Positions 44,250 through 52,430 of a stretch of 64,000 bases of DNA are shown piece after piece. The position numbers and the translations under genes are program-made. This stretch comes from JACCVL01 sp963704295. Its GTDB lineage: Bacteria > Actinomycetota > Actinomycetes > Propionibacteriales > Nocardioidaceae. Below the pieces are notes generated by a model. The model saw only the letters and a program-made list of their open reading frames with translations, searched no databases and was not told the DNA's origin. The stretch covers positions 186,001 to 250,000 of the forward strand of contig OY969884.1 in the NCBI GenBank assembly GCA_963704295.1. Direction: 5' to 3'. Positions within the stretch are counted from its first letter, which is position 1; every line of letters begins with the position of its first letter.

Positions 44250-45092
44250 ATGGCCTCCGTGACCGTCGGTCCTGCCCCCGGTCCGCTGCTGGCCATCGGC
44301 GGGGCGGAGGCCAAGACCGGCCGCCGCCGGGCGGTCATGTCGGCGTTCGTCGAGGCCGCCGGCGGCGCGCGGGCGCGGATCGTCGTCGTGCCCACCGCCT
44401 CCTCCCTGGGGCCGGAGCTGACCGAGCTGTACACGTCGGTGTTCTCCCGGCTGGGCGCCGAGGACGTGGTCGAGGCTCGGCCGCGCAACCGCTCCGAGGC
44501 CGATGATCCTGCGTTGTTGGACCGCGTCGCCGGGGCCACCGGCGTCTTCATGACCGGCGGCAACCAGCTGAAGCTGTCCGCCGTGGTCACCGGCACCCGG
44601 TTCGGTGCCGCCGTGCACGACGCGCACCTGCGCGGCGCGGCCGTCGGCGGGACGTCCGCCGGTGCGAGCGTGCTGTCGGGGCACATGGTGGCCTTCGGCA
44701 GCGGCGGGGCAACGCCCAAGCAGCGGATGACCCAGCTCGCCTCCGGCCTGGGTCTGCTGTCGGGCTGCGTCATCGACCAGCACTTCACCCAGCGCAACCG
44801 GTACGGCCGACTGCTCAGCCTGGTGGCCCAGTCCCCCGACCTGCTCGGAATCGGGGTGGACGAGGACACCGCCGCCGTCGTGACGGAGCGCCGGTGGCTG
44901 ACCGTCGTCGGCCGCGGGTCGGTGACCGTCCTCGACGGACGGGCCGTCGTCTCCGACGCGCACGTCGTCAAGCGCACCGCGCCGCTGCTGGTGTCCGGGG
45001 CGGTCCTGCACTCGCTGCCCGCCGGCAGCTGCTTCGACCTGACGGAGCGGGTGCTGGTCGTCGCACCGGCAGATGGGAGGGCCGGCGCGTGA
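44250..45092 (+). CDS. cphB: Cyanophycinase
   Basis: A 280-residue S51-family serine peptidase-like enzyme that cleaves cyanophycin to beta-Asp-Arg dipeptides. The nucleophile is S136 in GGTSAGAS, with FMTGGNQLKL before it and the DQHFTQRNRYGRL histidine region after it, all standard for CphB. It precedes cphA with a GTGA overlap, so degradation and synthesis enzymes are made together. Confidence 0.93.
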   Translation: MASVTVGPAPGPLLAIGGAEAKTGRRRAVMSAFVEAAGGARARIVVVPTASSLGPELTELYTSVFSRLGAEDVVEARPRNRSEADDPALLDRVAGATGVFMTGGNQLKLSAVVTGTRFGAAVHDAHLRGAAVGGTSAGASVLSGHMVAFGSGGATPKQRMTQLASGLGLLSGCVIDQHFTQRNRYGRLLSLVAQSPDLLGIGVDEDTAAVVTERRWLTVVGRGSVTVLDGRAVVSDAHVVKRTAPLLVSGAVLHSLPAGSCFDLTERVLVVAPADGRAGA

Positions 45093-47908
45093 CGGACACG
45101 ACGGGTACCGAGACGCCGGCCGCGAGCGACCGGCAGGCGGTACGCCATGCCAGCCGCCCGGAGCCGGACCTCACCCTGGTCGAGACGCACGTCTACCGCG
45201 GCCCCAACACCTGGTCGTACGACACGGCGATTCATCTCGTCGTCGACCTCGGCTCACTCGAGGAGTTCCCCACCCACACCATCCCCGGCTTCACCGACAC
45301 CCTGCTCGCCCTGCTCCCCGGCCTGCGCGAGCACTCCTGCTCGCGCGGCAAGCGGGGCGGCTTCGTGGAGCGGTTGCAGGAGGGCACCTGGCTCGGCCAC
45401 GTCACCGAGCACGTCGCTCTGCAGCTGCAGCAGGAGGTCGGGCACGACATGCGTCGGGGCAAGACCCGGCAGGTGAAGGGCATCCCGGGGCGCTACAACA
45501 TCGTCTACGGCTACGTCGACGAGCAGGTCGGACTCGCCGCGGCACGACTCGCCGTCCGACTGGTCAACCACCTGGTCCGGGCCGACCCCGAGCTCGACTT
45601 CGCCGACGAGCTGGAGCGGTTCATCGTCCGTGCCGAGCGCACCGCGTTCGGACCATCGACCGCGGCGATCATCGACGAGGCCGCCAGCCGCGACATCCCC
45701 TGGATCCGGCTCAACCAGCACTCGCTGGTCCAGCTCGGCCAGGGGGTCCACCAGAAGCGGATCCGGGCAACGATGACCTCGCAGACCTCGGCGATCGCCG
45801 TCGACGTGGCCTCGGACAAGGACCTCACCACCCGGCTGCTGAACGCGGCGGGGCTGCCCGTCCCGCGGCAGGACTCGGTGCGCACGGTGGAGCAGGCGGT
45901 GGCCGTCGCCGAGCGGATCGGCTACCCCGTCGTCTGCAAGCCGTTGGACGGCAACCACGGCCGCGGTGTCTGCCTCGACCTCGGCGACGCCGATGCGGTG
46001 CGGGAGGCGTTTCCGATCGCAGAGGACCAGTCCCGGGGCGGCTGGGTGATCGTCGAGGCGTACGTCACCGGGCGGGACTACCGCTGCCTGGTCATCGACG
46101 GCCGGCTCACCGCGATCGCCGAACGGGTGCCCGCGCACGTCGTCGGCGACGGCAGCCAGACCGTCCGTGAGCTGGTCGACCAGACCAACTCCGACCCACG
46201 GCGAGGCGTCGGACACGAGAAGGTGCTCACCCGGATCAAGGTGGACGACGCGGCCGAGGCGCTCGTCCGCAGTCAGGGCCTCGGCCTCGACGACGTGCCG
46301 GCCCAGGGCCAGACGGTGCGGCTCACCCTGACGGGCAACATGTCGACCGGCGGGATCTCGATCGACCGGACCTTCGAGGCTCACCCCGAGAACATCGAGG
46401 TCGCCGAGGAGGCGGCCCGCGTCATCGGCCTCGACATCGCCGGTATCGACTTCATCTGTCCCGACATCGCCGAGCCGGTGCGGGAGACCGGCGGGGCGAT
46501 CTGCGAGGTGAACGCCGCGCCCGGCTTCCGGATGCACACCCACCCGACCGTCGGCGAGCCGCAGTTCATCTCCAAGCCGGTGGTCGACATGCTGTTCCCG
46601 CCGGGGGCGCCGAGCCGGATCCCGATCGTCGCGGTGACCGGGACCAACGGGAAGACCACCACCGCGCGGATGATCGCGCACATCTTCAAGGGGCTGGGCC
46701 GCAAGGTCGGCATGACGTCGACCGACGGCATCGTGATCGACGAGCGGCTGCTGATCCGCGCGGACGCGTCCGGCCCCAAGTCCGCCCGGATGGTGCTGCA
46801 GAACCCCCGGGTGGACTTCGCCGTCTTCGAGGTCGCCCGCGGCGGCATCCTGCGGGAGGGGCTCGGCTACGAGCGCAACGACGTGGGCGTCGTGCTCAAC
46901 GTGCAGCCCGACCACCTCGGGTTGCGCGGCATCGACACCGTCGAGCAGCTGGCCGACGTCAAGGCCGTGGTGGTGGAGGCGGTGCCGCGGGACGGAGCAG
47001 CCGTGCTGAACGCCGACGACCCGCTGGTGCGGCAGATGCGCCGACGGTGCAGCGGCGACGTGGTCTGGTTCAGCATGGAGTCGCCCGGGAGCGAGGCGCG
47101 AGTGCTGATCGACACGCACTGCCGACGCGGGGGCCGGGCCCTGGTCCTCGACTCCAGCGAGCGCGGCGAGATGATCGTGGTGCGGCACGGGCGGCGAGAG
47201 ATGCAGCTGGCCTGGACCCACCTGCTCCCCGCGACGTACGACGGCAGGGCCCGGATGAACGTGCAGAACGCGCTGGCCGCAGCCGCGGCCGCCTTCGCCG
47301 CCGGAGCTCCGCTGCACGACATCCGGCAGGGTCTCCGGTCGTTCACCAGCTCCTACTACCTGTCCCCCGGCCGGTTGAACTCGATCGACGTCGAGGGCGT
47401 CAGTGTGGTGGTGGACTACTGCCACAACGCTCCCGGCATGCGGATGCTCGGCGACTTCGTGGACCGGCTCGGCGAGTCGCTGTCGGCGTCGCACGACCTG
47501 GCCAAGCCGTCCCGGATTGGTGTGGTGGCGACGGCCGGCGACCGTCGCGACGACGACATGCGTGAGCTCGGCACGGTCGCGGCCGACCACTTCGACGTTG
47601 TCGTCGTCCGCGAGGATGCGGCGCTGCGTGGCCGGGAACGCGGCGACTCGGCCCGGCTGGTGGCCGAGGGGTTGCGCAGGCGAATGGCCGAGGGCACGCG
47701 GTGCAAGCAGGTCGAGACCGTCCTGGCCGAGCGGGACGCGGTCCGGCACGCGATGAACCGCGCCAACCCGGGTGACCTGGTGGTGCTGTGTGTCGACAAG
47801 CACCCCGCCGTGATGGCCGAGCTGGAGAACTGGTCGCGGCGGGCCGAGGCGGGCTCCGGGGACGGCAAGCCGGGCGGCGACCCGGACGTCTACCCGGCCC
47901 GTGGTTAG
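45089..47908 (+). CDS. cphA: Cyanophycin synthetase
   Basis: 939 residues, the usual length. N-domain 30-160 (YRGPNTWSYDTAIHLVVDL, GHVTEHVALQLQ), ATP-grasp domain at about 200-480 (VVCKPLDGNHGRGVCLDLG, CEVNAAPGFRMHTHP), then a Mur-ligase domain with P-loop GTNGKTT at 518-524 and the C-terminal Mur domain. ATP-grasp adds aspartate to the backbone and the Mur part adds arginine to side chains of multi-L-arginyl-poly-aspartate, a nitrogen store. GTG 45089 overlaps the cphB stop. Confidence 0.95.
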   Translation: MTDTTGTETPAASDRQAVRHASRPEPDLTLVETHVYRGPNTWSYDTAIHLVVDLGSLEEFPTHTIPGFTDTLLALLPGLREHSCSRGKRGGFVERLQEGTWLGHVTEHVALQLQQEVGHDMRRGKTRQVKGIPGRYNIVYGYVDEQVGLAAARLAVRLVNHLVRADPELDFADELERFIVRAERTAFGPSTAAIIDEAASRDIPWIRLNQHSLVQLGQGVHQKRIRATMTSQTSAIAVDVASDKDLTTRLLNAAGLPVPRQDSVRTVEQAVAVAERIGYPVVCKPLDGNHGRGVCLDLGDADAVREAFPIAEDQSRGGWVIVEAYVTGRDYRCLVIDGRLTAIAERVPAHVVGDGSQTVRELVDQTNSDPRRGVGHEKVLTRIKVDDAAEALVRSQGLGLDDVPAQGQTVRLTLTGNMSTGGISIDRTFEAHPENIEVAEEAARVIGLDIAGIDFICPDIAEPVRETGGAICEVNAAPGFRMHTHPTVGEPQFISKPVVDMLFPPGAPSRIPIVAVTGTNGKTTTARMIAHIFKGLGRKVGMTSTDGIVIDERLLIRADASGPKSARMVLQNPRVDFAVFEVARGGILREGLGYERNDVGVVLNVQPDHLGLRGIDTVEQLADVKAVVVEAVPRDGAAVLNADDPLVRQMRRRCSGDVVWFSMESPGSEARVLIDTHCRRGGRALVLDSSERGEMIVVRHGRREMQLAWTHLLPATYDGRARMNVQNALAAAAAAFAAGAPLHDIRQGLRSFTSSYYLSPGRLNSIDVEGVSVVVDYCHNAPGMRMLGDFVDRLGESLSASHDLAKPSRIGVVATAGDRRDDDMRELGTVAADHFDVVVVREDAALRGRERGDSARLVAEGLRRRMAEGTRCKQVETVLAERDAVRHAMNRANPGDLVVLCVDKHPAVMAELENWSRRAEAGSGDGKPGGDPDVYPARG

Positions 47909-47951
47909 ACCCGCGGATGCAGATCCGGATGATCCGTGCTGCACTGACCGG

Positions 47952-48125
47952 ATGAGCAACCACGACAAGGCCGAGCACAAGACCGAGGACCTGCGCGGGA
48001 AGGCCAAGGAGGCGGTCGGCAAGGCGACCGACGACGAGGCCCTCGAGAACCAGGGCCGCAAGGATCAGTCGAAGTCCGACCTCAAGCAGGCCGGCGAGAA
48101 GGTCAAGGACGCCTTCAAGCGCTGA
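47952..48125 (+). CDS. CsbD-like stress protein
   Basis: 57 very polar residues, rich in K, E, D and A, with the pattern EDLRGKAKEAVGKATDDEALENQGRKDQ that defines CsbD/YjbJ-like proteins. These accumulate under general stress but have no known activity. Its TGA lies in a hairpin shared with the next convergent gene. Confidence 0.88.
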   Translation: MSNHDKAEHKTEDLRGKAKEAVGKATDDEALENQGRKDQSKSDLKQAGEKVKDAFKR

Positions 48126-48165
48126 GCCGCCGCAGGCGCCGAGCCCGAGCCGGCCCGGCGGCTCA
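48123..48165. terminator. Hairpin between convergent genes, candidate bidirectional terminator
   Basis: TGAGCCGCC (48123-48131) pairs perfectly with GGCGGCTCA (48157-48165). The arms contain both facing stop codons. No U-tract; typical of GC-rich actinobacteria. Confidence 0.55.
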
Positions 48166-49863
48166 GATCGCGTGCCCGGCGGCCAGCACCTTGTGCCGCA
48201 GCACCGCCGGGGCGTCCACGGACGCACCCCGGTCCCGGAGCCAGCCGTCGACCAGCTCACGGTCCTGGTGTGTCATCACCGCGAGCACGTCACCGGGGTC
48301 GGCCCGGGCCAGCAGCGCCTGCAGCCCGGCCAGCTCGCTGTCGTACGCGGGCAGGTCGGGGACACCGACCAGCGCCGCGCCGGCGCGGTAGATCGCGGTC
48401 AACTCCGCGGGATCGCGTCCGCGCAGATAGCGCTGCTTGTGCACGATCACGACGTCGTCGGCGTCCCGCGCCGCCAGCTCTCCCAGGGCGGCGAGCAGTT
48501 CGTCGGTCCGGTCGCCGGCGGTGCCGAGCGCGAGCCGGAGCCGGCCACCTGGTGGTCGCAGCCCGCGCATGATCTCCAGGAGCGCGTCCAGGCCCGCCTC
48601 GTTGTGCGCGAGGTCCACGACCACGGTCACGTCCCCGAGGCTGTAGACGTTCATCCGGCCGGGGTTCAGCTCGGGACCGGGGGCGAAGTCACACAGGCCG
48701 GTGCGAACGGCCTCCACGGGCAGGTCCAGAGCCAGCGCGGCCGAGGTGGCGGCAAGGGCGTTCTCGACGTTGAAGCGGGACAGGCCCGCCAGCGTCATCG
48801 GCACCTCCACCACCGGGACGACCGGGCGCACGTCGCCGTCCCCGGTGAGCACGCTGATCCATCCGTCGATGACCGAGGTCGCCCGGCCGCCGGTGGACAG
48901 CGTCTGCCGGACCGCCGGCGACTCCGGGCCCTTGGCGAACACCCAGACCCGGGCCCTGGTCCCGGCCGCCATGGCGAAGGCTCGCGGATCGTCGGCGTTC
49001 AGCACCGCCCAACCACCCGGTCGGGTGATCCGCGGCACCACCGCCTTCACCTCGGCCAGCTGGTCGACGGTATCGATCCCGTGCACCCCCAGGTGGTCCG
49101 CGCTGACGTTGGTCACCACCGACACGTCGTTATGGGTCACGCCGATTCCGCGGAGCAGGATGCCGCCGCGGGCGGTCTCGGTGACTGCGAGCTCGACGTG
49201 TGGCTGGGCCAGCACCTGCGCGGCGCCACTCGGTCCCGAATAGTCCCCCGCCTCCACCAGCACGCCGTCGACGTAGATCCCGTCCGTGCTGGACCAGCCG
49301 ACCTGCTTGCCGGCGACCCGGCCGATGTGGGCGATCATCCGGGCGGTCGTGGTCTTCCCGTTGGTGCCGGTCACGGCCACCACCGGGATCCGCGGCACCA
49401 GGGTCGCCGGGCGGGCGCCGGGGTCGACCTCGCGGATGCGTGCTCCGGCGACCGACAGCGCGGTCTCGAGGTCCAGGTCGGGATGGTCGGCCACCGCGTC
49501 CAACAGGGTGGCCACCTCCTCACCGAGGGCTTGGGCAGTGCCGCGCCGCCGCCACGGATAGGCGACGATCAGCCGGTCGACCTGAGCGGTCGGGCGGACC
49601 CGGACGGCGAGCCGGCCCACGCCGACCTCCGCCGCCAGCCGGCGCACGACGGCGGCGGCGACCCGGGCGGCGAACCGCTGCCGGAAGCCGGACCCAACCT
49701 CGCCGGGCCTGGTCTGGCCGAGGCCGAGTCCGGCGGCGACCCCCCGGGCCGCGGGGCCGTCGATCGTCAGCAGTCCGGAGATGTCCAGCGTCAGCTTCAC
49801 CGCAGCCCTGCTGACGTACAAGTTGGGCCCGTCCAGGATGCGCAGCTCGACCAGGGCGGTCAC
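48163..49863 (-). CDS. Mur ligase family protein resembling CphA without its ATP-grasp domain
   Basis: 566 residues. The Mur ligase core is clear: P-loop GTNGKTT at 166-172, then ETARGGILLRGIGV, NVSADHLGVHGIDTVDQLAEVK and AVLNADDPR. Each has a near-identical counterpart in the neighbouring CphA. The first 25 residues (ELRILDGPNLYVSRAAVKLTLDI) resemble the CphA N-domain, and the ATP-grasp block is missing. A ligase adding an amino acid to a carboxylate is likely, but the substrate is unknown. GTG 49863 directly follows the fabI stop, so it is last in an operon with dodecin, fabG and fabI. Confidence 0.82.
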   Translation of the reverse strand: MTALVELRILDGPNLYVSRAAVKLTLDISGLLTIDGPAARGVAAGLGLGQTRPGEVGSGFRQRFAARVAAAVVRRLAAEVGVGRLAVRVRPTAQVDRLIVAYPWRRRGTAQALGEEVATLLDAVADHPDLDLETALSVAGARIREVDPGARPATLVPRIPVVAVTGTNGKTTTARMIAHIGRVAGKQVGWSSTDGIYVDGVLVEAGDYSGPSGAAQVLAQPHVELAVTETARGGILLRGIGVTHNDVSVVTNVSADHLGVHGIDTVDQLAEVKAVVPRITRPGGWAVLNADDPRAFAMAAGTRARVWVFAKGPESPAVRQTLSTGGRATSVIDGWISVLTGDGDVRPVVPVVEVPMTLAGLSRFNVENALAATSAALALDLPVEAVRTGLCDFAPGPELNPGRMNVYSLGDVTVVVDLAHNEAGLDALLEIMRGLRPPGGRLRLALGTAGDRTDELLAALGELAARDADDVVIVHKQRYLRGRDPAELTAIYRAGAALVGVPDLPAYDSELAGLQALLARADPGDVLAVMTHQDRELVDGWLRDRGASVDAPAVLRHKVLAAGHAI

Positions 49864-50634
49864 TCACGCCCCCATGGCGTGGAACCCGCCGTCGACGTGC
49901 ACGATCTCCCCGGTTGTCGCGGGGAAGAAGTCGCTGAGCAGCGCCACCACCGCCCGCGCGGTGGGGTCTTGGTCGGTCTCGTCCCACCCGATCGGCGCGC
50001 GATCGCGCCAGGTGCTCTCCAGTCCCTCGAAGCCCGGGATCGCCTTGGCCGCCAGCGTCTTGAGCGGACCGGCGGCGACGAGGTTGACTCGGTGGCCGCG
50101 CGGACCCAGGTCGCGGGCCAGATACCGCGCACAGGACTCGAGGCCGGCCTTGGCAACACCCATCCAGTCGTACGCCGGCCAGGCGACCGAGGCGTCGAAG
50201 GTCATCCCGACCACGGACGCGTTCGGTGCGAGCACCGGGAGCACCGCGCCGGTGAGCGACTTCAGGGAGTACGCCGAAACCTGCAGCGCCTGCGCGACGT
50301 CCGACCAGGGGGCGGTGAGGAAGCGGTCGCCGAGAATCGTCTCCGGGTTGCCGTAGGCGATGGAGTGCACGACGCCGTCGAGCGCCTCGACGTGCTCGCC
50401 GACCAGTTCGGGGAGACGGGCCAGGTGCTCGTCGTCAGTGACGTCCAGCTCCAGCACCGGGGTCTGTCTCGGCAGCCGGCCGACGATGCGGCGGGTGATG
50501 CCGAGCGCCCGGCCGAAGTTGGAGACCAGGACCTCTGCCCCCTCCTCCTGCGCGACGCGGGCCACCGCGAAGCCGATGGAGCTGTCCATGGTGACGCCGG
50601 CCACCAGGATGCGCTTGCCGTCGAGGATGCCCAC
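49864..50634 (-). CDS. fabI: Enoyl-ACP reductase (NADH), InhA/FabI type
   Basis: A 256-residue SDR-fold enzyme. The start GILDGKRILVAGVTMDSSIGFAVAR is the FabI/InhA coenzyme loop, and the catalytic tyrosine and lysine are in YDWMGVAKAGLE. It reduces enoyl-ACP in fatty acid elongation. AGGAG precedes GTG 50634. The order fabG-fabI mirrors mabA-inhA of mycobacteria. Confidence 0.92.
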   Translation of the reverse strand: MGILDGKRILVAGVTMDSSIGFAVARVAQEEGAEVLVSNFGRALGITRRIVGRLPRQTPVLELDVTDDEHLARLPELVGEHVEALDGVVHSIAYGNPETILGDRFLTAPWSDVAQALQVSAYSLKSLTGAVLPVLAPNASVVGMTFDASVAWPAYDWMGVAKAGLESCARYLARDLGPRGHRVNLVAAGPLKTLAAKAIPGFEGLESTWRDRAPIGWDETDQDPTARAVVALLSDFFPATTGEIVHVDGGFHAMGA

Positions 50635-50708
50635 GTGTCTGCTCCTAGGTCGGGGTCTGGGTTGGGGTTCTGGGGTCGGGGTCGGGCGCTGCTGGCGGGC
50701 TGTCGCGG

Positions 50709-51446
50709 TCAGTGCCCCATACCGAGGCCGCCGTCGACCGGCACGAGGGCGCCGGTGACGTACCCGGCCTCCTCGGAGGTCAGGAAGGCCACCACGGCGG
50801 CCACCTCCTCGGGGCTGGCGAAGCGTTGCAGCGGGATCTGCCCGCGGTACTGCTCCTGGGTGGCCTCGGGCAGGGCCGCGGTCATGTCGGTCTGCACAAA
50901 CCCCGGAGCAACGACGTTCGCGGTGATGCCCCGGCTGCCGAGCTCGCGCGCGACCGACCGGGCCAGACCCACCAGCCCGGCCTTGCTGGCGGCGTAGTTG
51001 ACCTGACCGGCGGACCCGAGCATCCCGACCACCGACGAGATCAGCACCACCCGCCCCCATCGGCCGCGCAGCATTCCCCGCGCAGCCCGCCGGACCACCC
51101 GGAACGCGCCGGTGAGGTTGGTGTCCAGCACCGCGTCCCAATCGTCATCGGCCATCCTCATCAGCAAGGTGTCCTTGGTGACACCGGCGTTCGCCACCAG
51201 CACCTCGACCGGGCCGTGCGCCTCCTCGACCTCGGTGAACGCCCGCTCGACGTCCTCGCCGGAGGTGACGTCGCAGCGCACGCCCAGCACCCCCTCCGGG
51301 ACGTCGCCGCCGCGGTGGGTGACCGCAACCCGGTCACCGCGTGCCGCCAGGGCCAGCGCGACGGCGCGACCGATCCCGCGGCTGCCCCCGGTCACGAGCA
51401 CGGATCTGCCGGACGTCCCCGTCCCCGTCTCCGTCGCTGCGCTCAT
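50709..51446 (-). CDS. fabG: 3-oxoacyl-ACP reductase
   Basis: 245 residues. Cofactor loop VTGGSRGIGRAVALAL, NAG motif VANAGVTKDTLLMRM, catalytic Ser in VVLISSVVG, and Y/K in NYAASKAGL. The C-terminus VTGALVPVDGGLGMGH is typical of FabG. The ATG at 51446 overlaps the dodecin stop (ATGA). It is 74 bp upstream of fabI. Confidence 0.92.
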   Translation of the reverse strand: MSAATETGTGTSGRSVLVTGGSRGIGRAVALALAARGDRVAVTHRGGDVPEGVLGVRCDVTSGEDVERAFTEVEEAHGPVEVLVANAGVTKDTLLMRMADDDWDAVLDTNLTGAFRVVRRAARGMLRGRWGRVVLISSVVGMLGSAGQVNYAASKAGLVGLARSVARELGSRGITANVVAPGFVQTDMTAALPEATQEQYRGQIPLQRFASPEEVAAVVAFLTSEEAGYVTGALVPVDGGLGMGH

Positions 51447-51658
51447 TCGTCGTCCTCGAGCCGGAAGCCGATCTTCATCGTCACCTGCGTGTGCTCGACG
51501 GTGCCGTCCACGATCTGCCCGCGGATCTGGGTCACCTCGAACCAGTCCAGGTGCCGCAAGGTCTGGCCGGCCCGATGCACGCCGTTGCGGACAGCGGCAT
51601 CGACCCCCTCGGGAGACGTGCCCACGATCTCGGTCACTCGGTAGGTGCGGTTCGCCAT
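51443..51658 (-). CDS. Dodecin family flavin-binding protein
   Basis: 71 residues, the normal dodecin size. TYRVTEIVGTSPEGVDAAVRN, then the flavin-stacking tryptophan in LDWFEVTQIRGQI, and HTQVTMKIGFRLE. Dodecamers of this fold buffer FMN or riboflavin. ATG 51658 is chosen over an upstream in-frame start by family length. First gene of the fabG-fabI operon. Confidence 0.93.
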   Translation of the reverse strand: MANRTYRVTEIVGTSPEGVDAAVRNGVHRAGQTLRHLDWFEVTQIRGQIVDGTVEHTQVTMKIGFRLEDDE

Positions 51659-51708
51659 GGGCTGATCGTACGGGCCGAGCCAGCCTCGCACCGTGGGCCG
51701 TCGCGACG

Positions 51709-51714
51709 TACGGT
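51709..51714 (+). promoter_or_regulatory. Putative -10 hexamer TACGGT of the DUF3099 gene
   Basis: Ends 6 nt before ATG 51721. Confidence 0.45.
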
Positions 51715-51720
51715 GGGGAC

Positions 51721-52020
51721 ATGGATCGGCGGCCTGCCACGGTGAACATCACCTCGGCCCGCACGGCCCGAAGCGCGGACATCTCCGGCCGCCAGGCTCG
51801 CTACGTGCTGTCCATGCTGATCCGCACCGTCTGCTTCGTCGGCGCCGTCGCCACCGACGGAGTGCTGCGCTGGGTGTTGGTGGCGGGAGCGGTGTTCCTG
51901 CCCTACGTCGCGGTGGTGATGGCCAACGCCGGCGTGCAGCGTGAACCACCGCCGCCGGAGCCGTTCACCCCGACCGCCTACGGGGAGATCGAGGGCGGCC
52001 GGAACGGCACCGCAGGCTGA
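51721..52020 (+). CDS. DUF3099 family membrane protein
   Basis: 99 residues. The N-terminal SARTARSADISGRQARYVLSM, two membrane segments (LIRTVCFVGAV and LRWVLVAGAVFLPYVAVVMANA) and the Pro-rich tail are the DUF3099 pattern of actinobacteria. Function unknown. Confidence 0.88.
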   Translation: MDRRPATVNITSARTARSADISGRQARYVLSMLIRTVCFVGAVATDGVLRWVLVAGAVFLPYVAVVMANAGVQREPPPPEPFTPTAYGEIEGGRNGTAG

Positions 52021-52090
52021 TCCGTCGGTCAGTGGGAAACTCGTGAAGGGCAGTCCCGACGATCTGGTGGTCCCCCGCTGGGCCGCATGT

Positions 52091-52096
52091 CATGAT
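52091..52096 (+). promoter_or_regulatory. Putative -10 hexamer CATGAT of the small RNA
   Basis: Lies 7 nt before the first hairpin of the putative 6C RNA, as expected if transcription starts at about 52103. Confidence 0.35.
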
Positions 52097-52102
52097 CAGC
52101 GC

Positions 52103-52190
52103 GTGCTCCGTTCCCCCCGTCGGAGCATCGTGCCGGACGGCTTCCCCCGTGGCCGTCCGGCACACCCCTTTGTGCCGCCGGGAACGGCGG
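52103..52190 (+). ncRNA. Putative 6C-type small RNA
   Basis: Two adjacent hairpins each carry a run of C in the loop. Hairpin 1 has stem TGCTCCG/CGGAGCA (52104-52110 with 52121-52127) and loop TTCCCCCCGT. Hairpin 2 has an 11-bp stem TGCCGGACGGC/GCCGTCCGGCA (52131-52141 with 52152-52162) and loop TTCCCCCGTG. Two C-rich loops on successive stems define the actinobacterial 6C RNA class. A third hairpin CCGCC/GGCGG at 52175-52190 may terminate it. The boundaries are estimated. In other actinobacteria 6C acts as a trans-acting small RNA. Confidence 0.65.
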
Positions 52191-52197
52191 ACCCCCG

Positions 52198-52401
52198 ATG
52201 ACCGGGGTGCAGAGCGACGTCGCGGTGCCCTGCTCGGCGCGCGGCTGCAGCGCGCCGGCGGTGTGGGTGCTGGCCTGGAACAACCCGAAGCTGCACGCGC
52301 CGGACCGGCGCAAGCAGTGGGTCGCCTGTGACGAGCACCGCGAGTCGCTGAGCGCGTTCCTGTCCGCCCGCGGTTTCCTCCGCGACGTCGAGCCGCTCTG
52401 A
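52198..52401 (+). CDS. Small conserved Cys/His protein
   Basis: 67 residues with PCSARGCSAPAVWVLAWNNPKLH and then WVACDEHRESLSAFL. The two cysteines at the start plus the CDEH block could bind zinc. I recall similar actinobacterial proteins sometimes labelled acetone carboxylase without support. It lies immediately after the putative 6C RNA and could share its transcript. Confidence 0.72.
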   Translation: MTGVQSDVAVPCSARGCSAPAVWVLAWNNPKLHAPDRRKQWVACDEHRESLSAFLSARGFLRDVEPL

Positions 52402-52430
52402 CCCGAGGCGGGGTGGGGCCGGTCGGCCGC

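Noticed and set aside
45254..48061. 935-codon frame antisense to cphA
   Set aside because: Composition typical of a complementary-frame shadow, no motif; cphA is unmistakable.
48172..50997. 941-codon plus-strand frame over the Mur ligase and fabI
   Set aside because: Shadow of two well-supported minus-strand genes.
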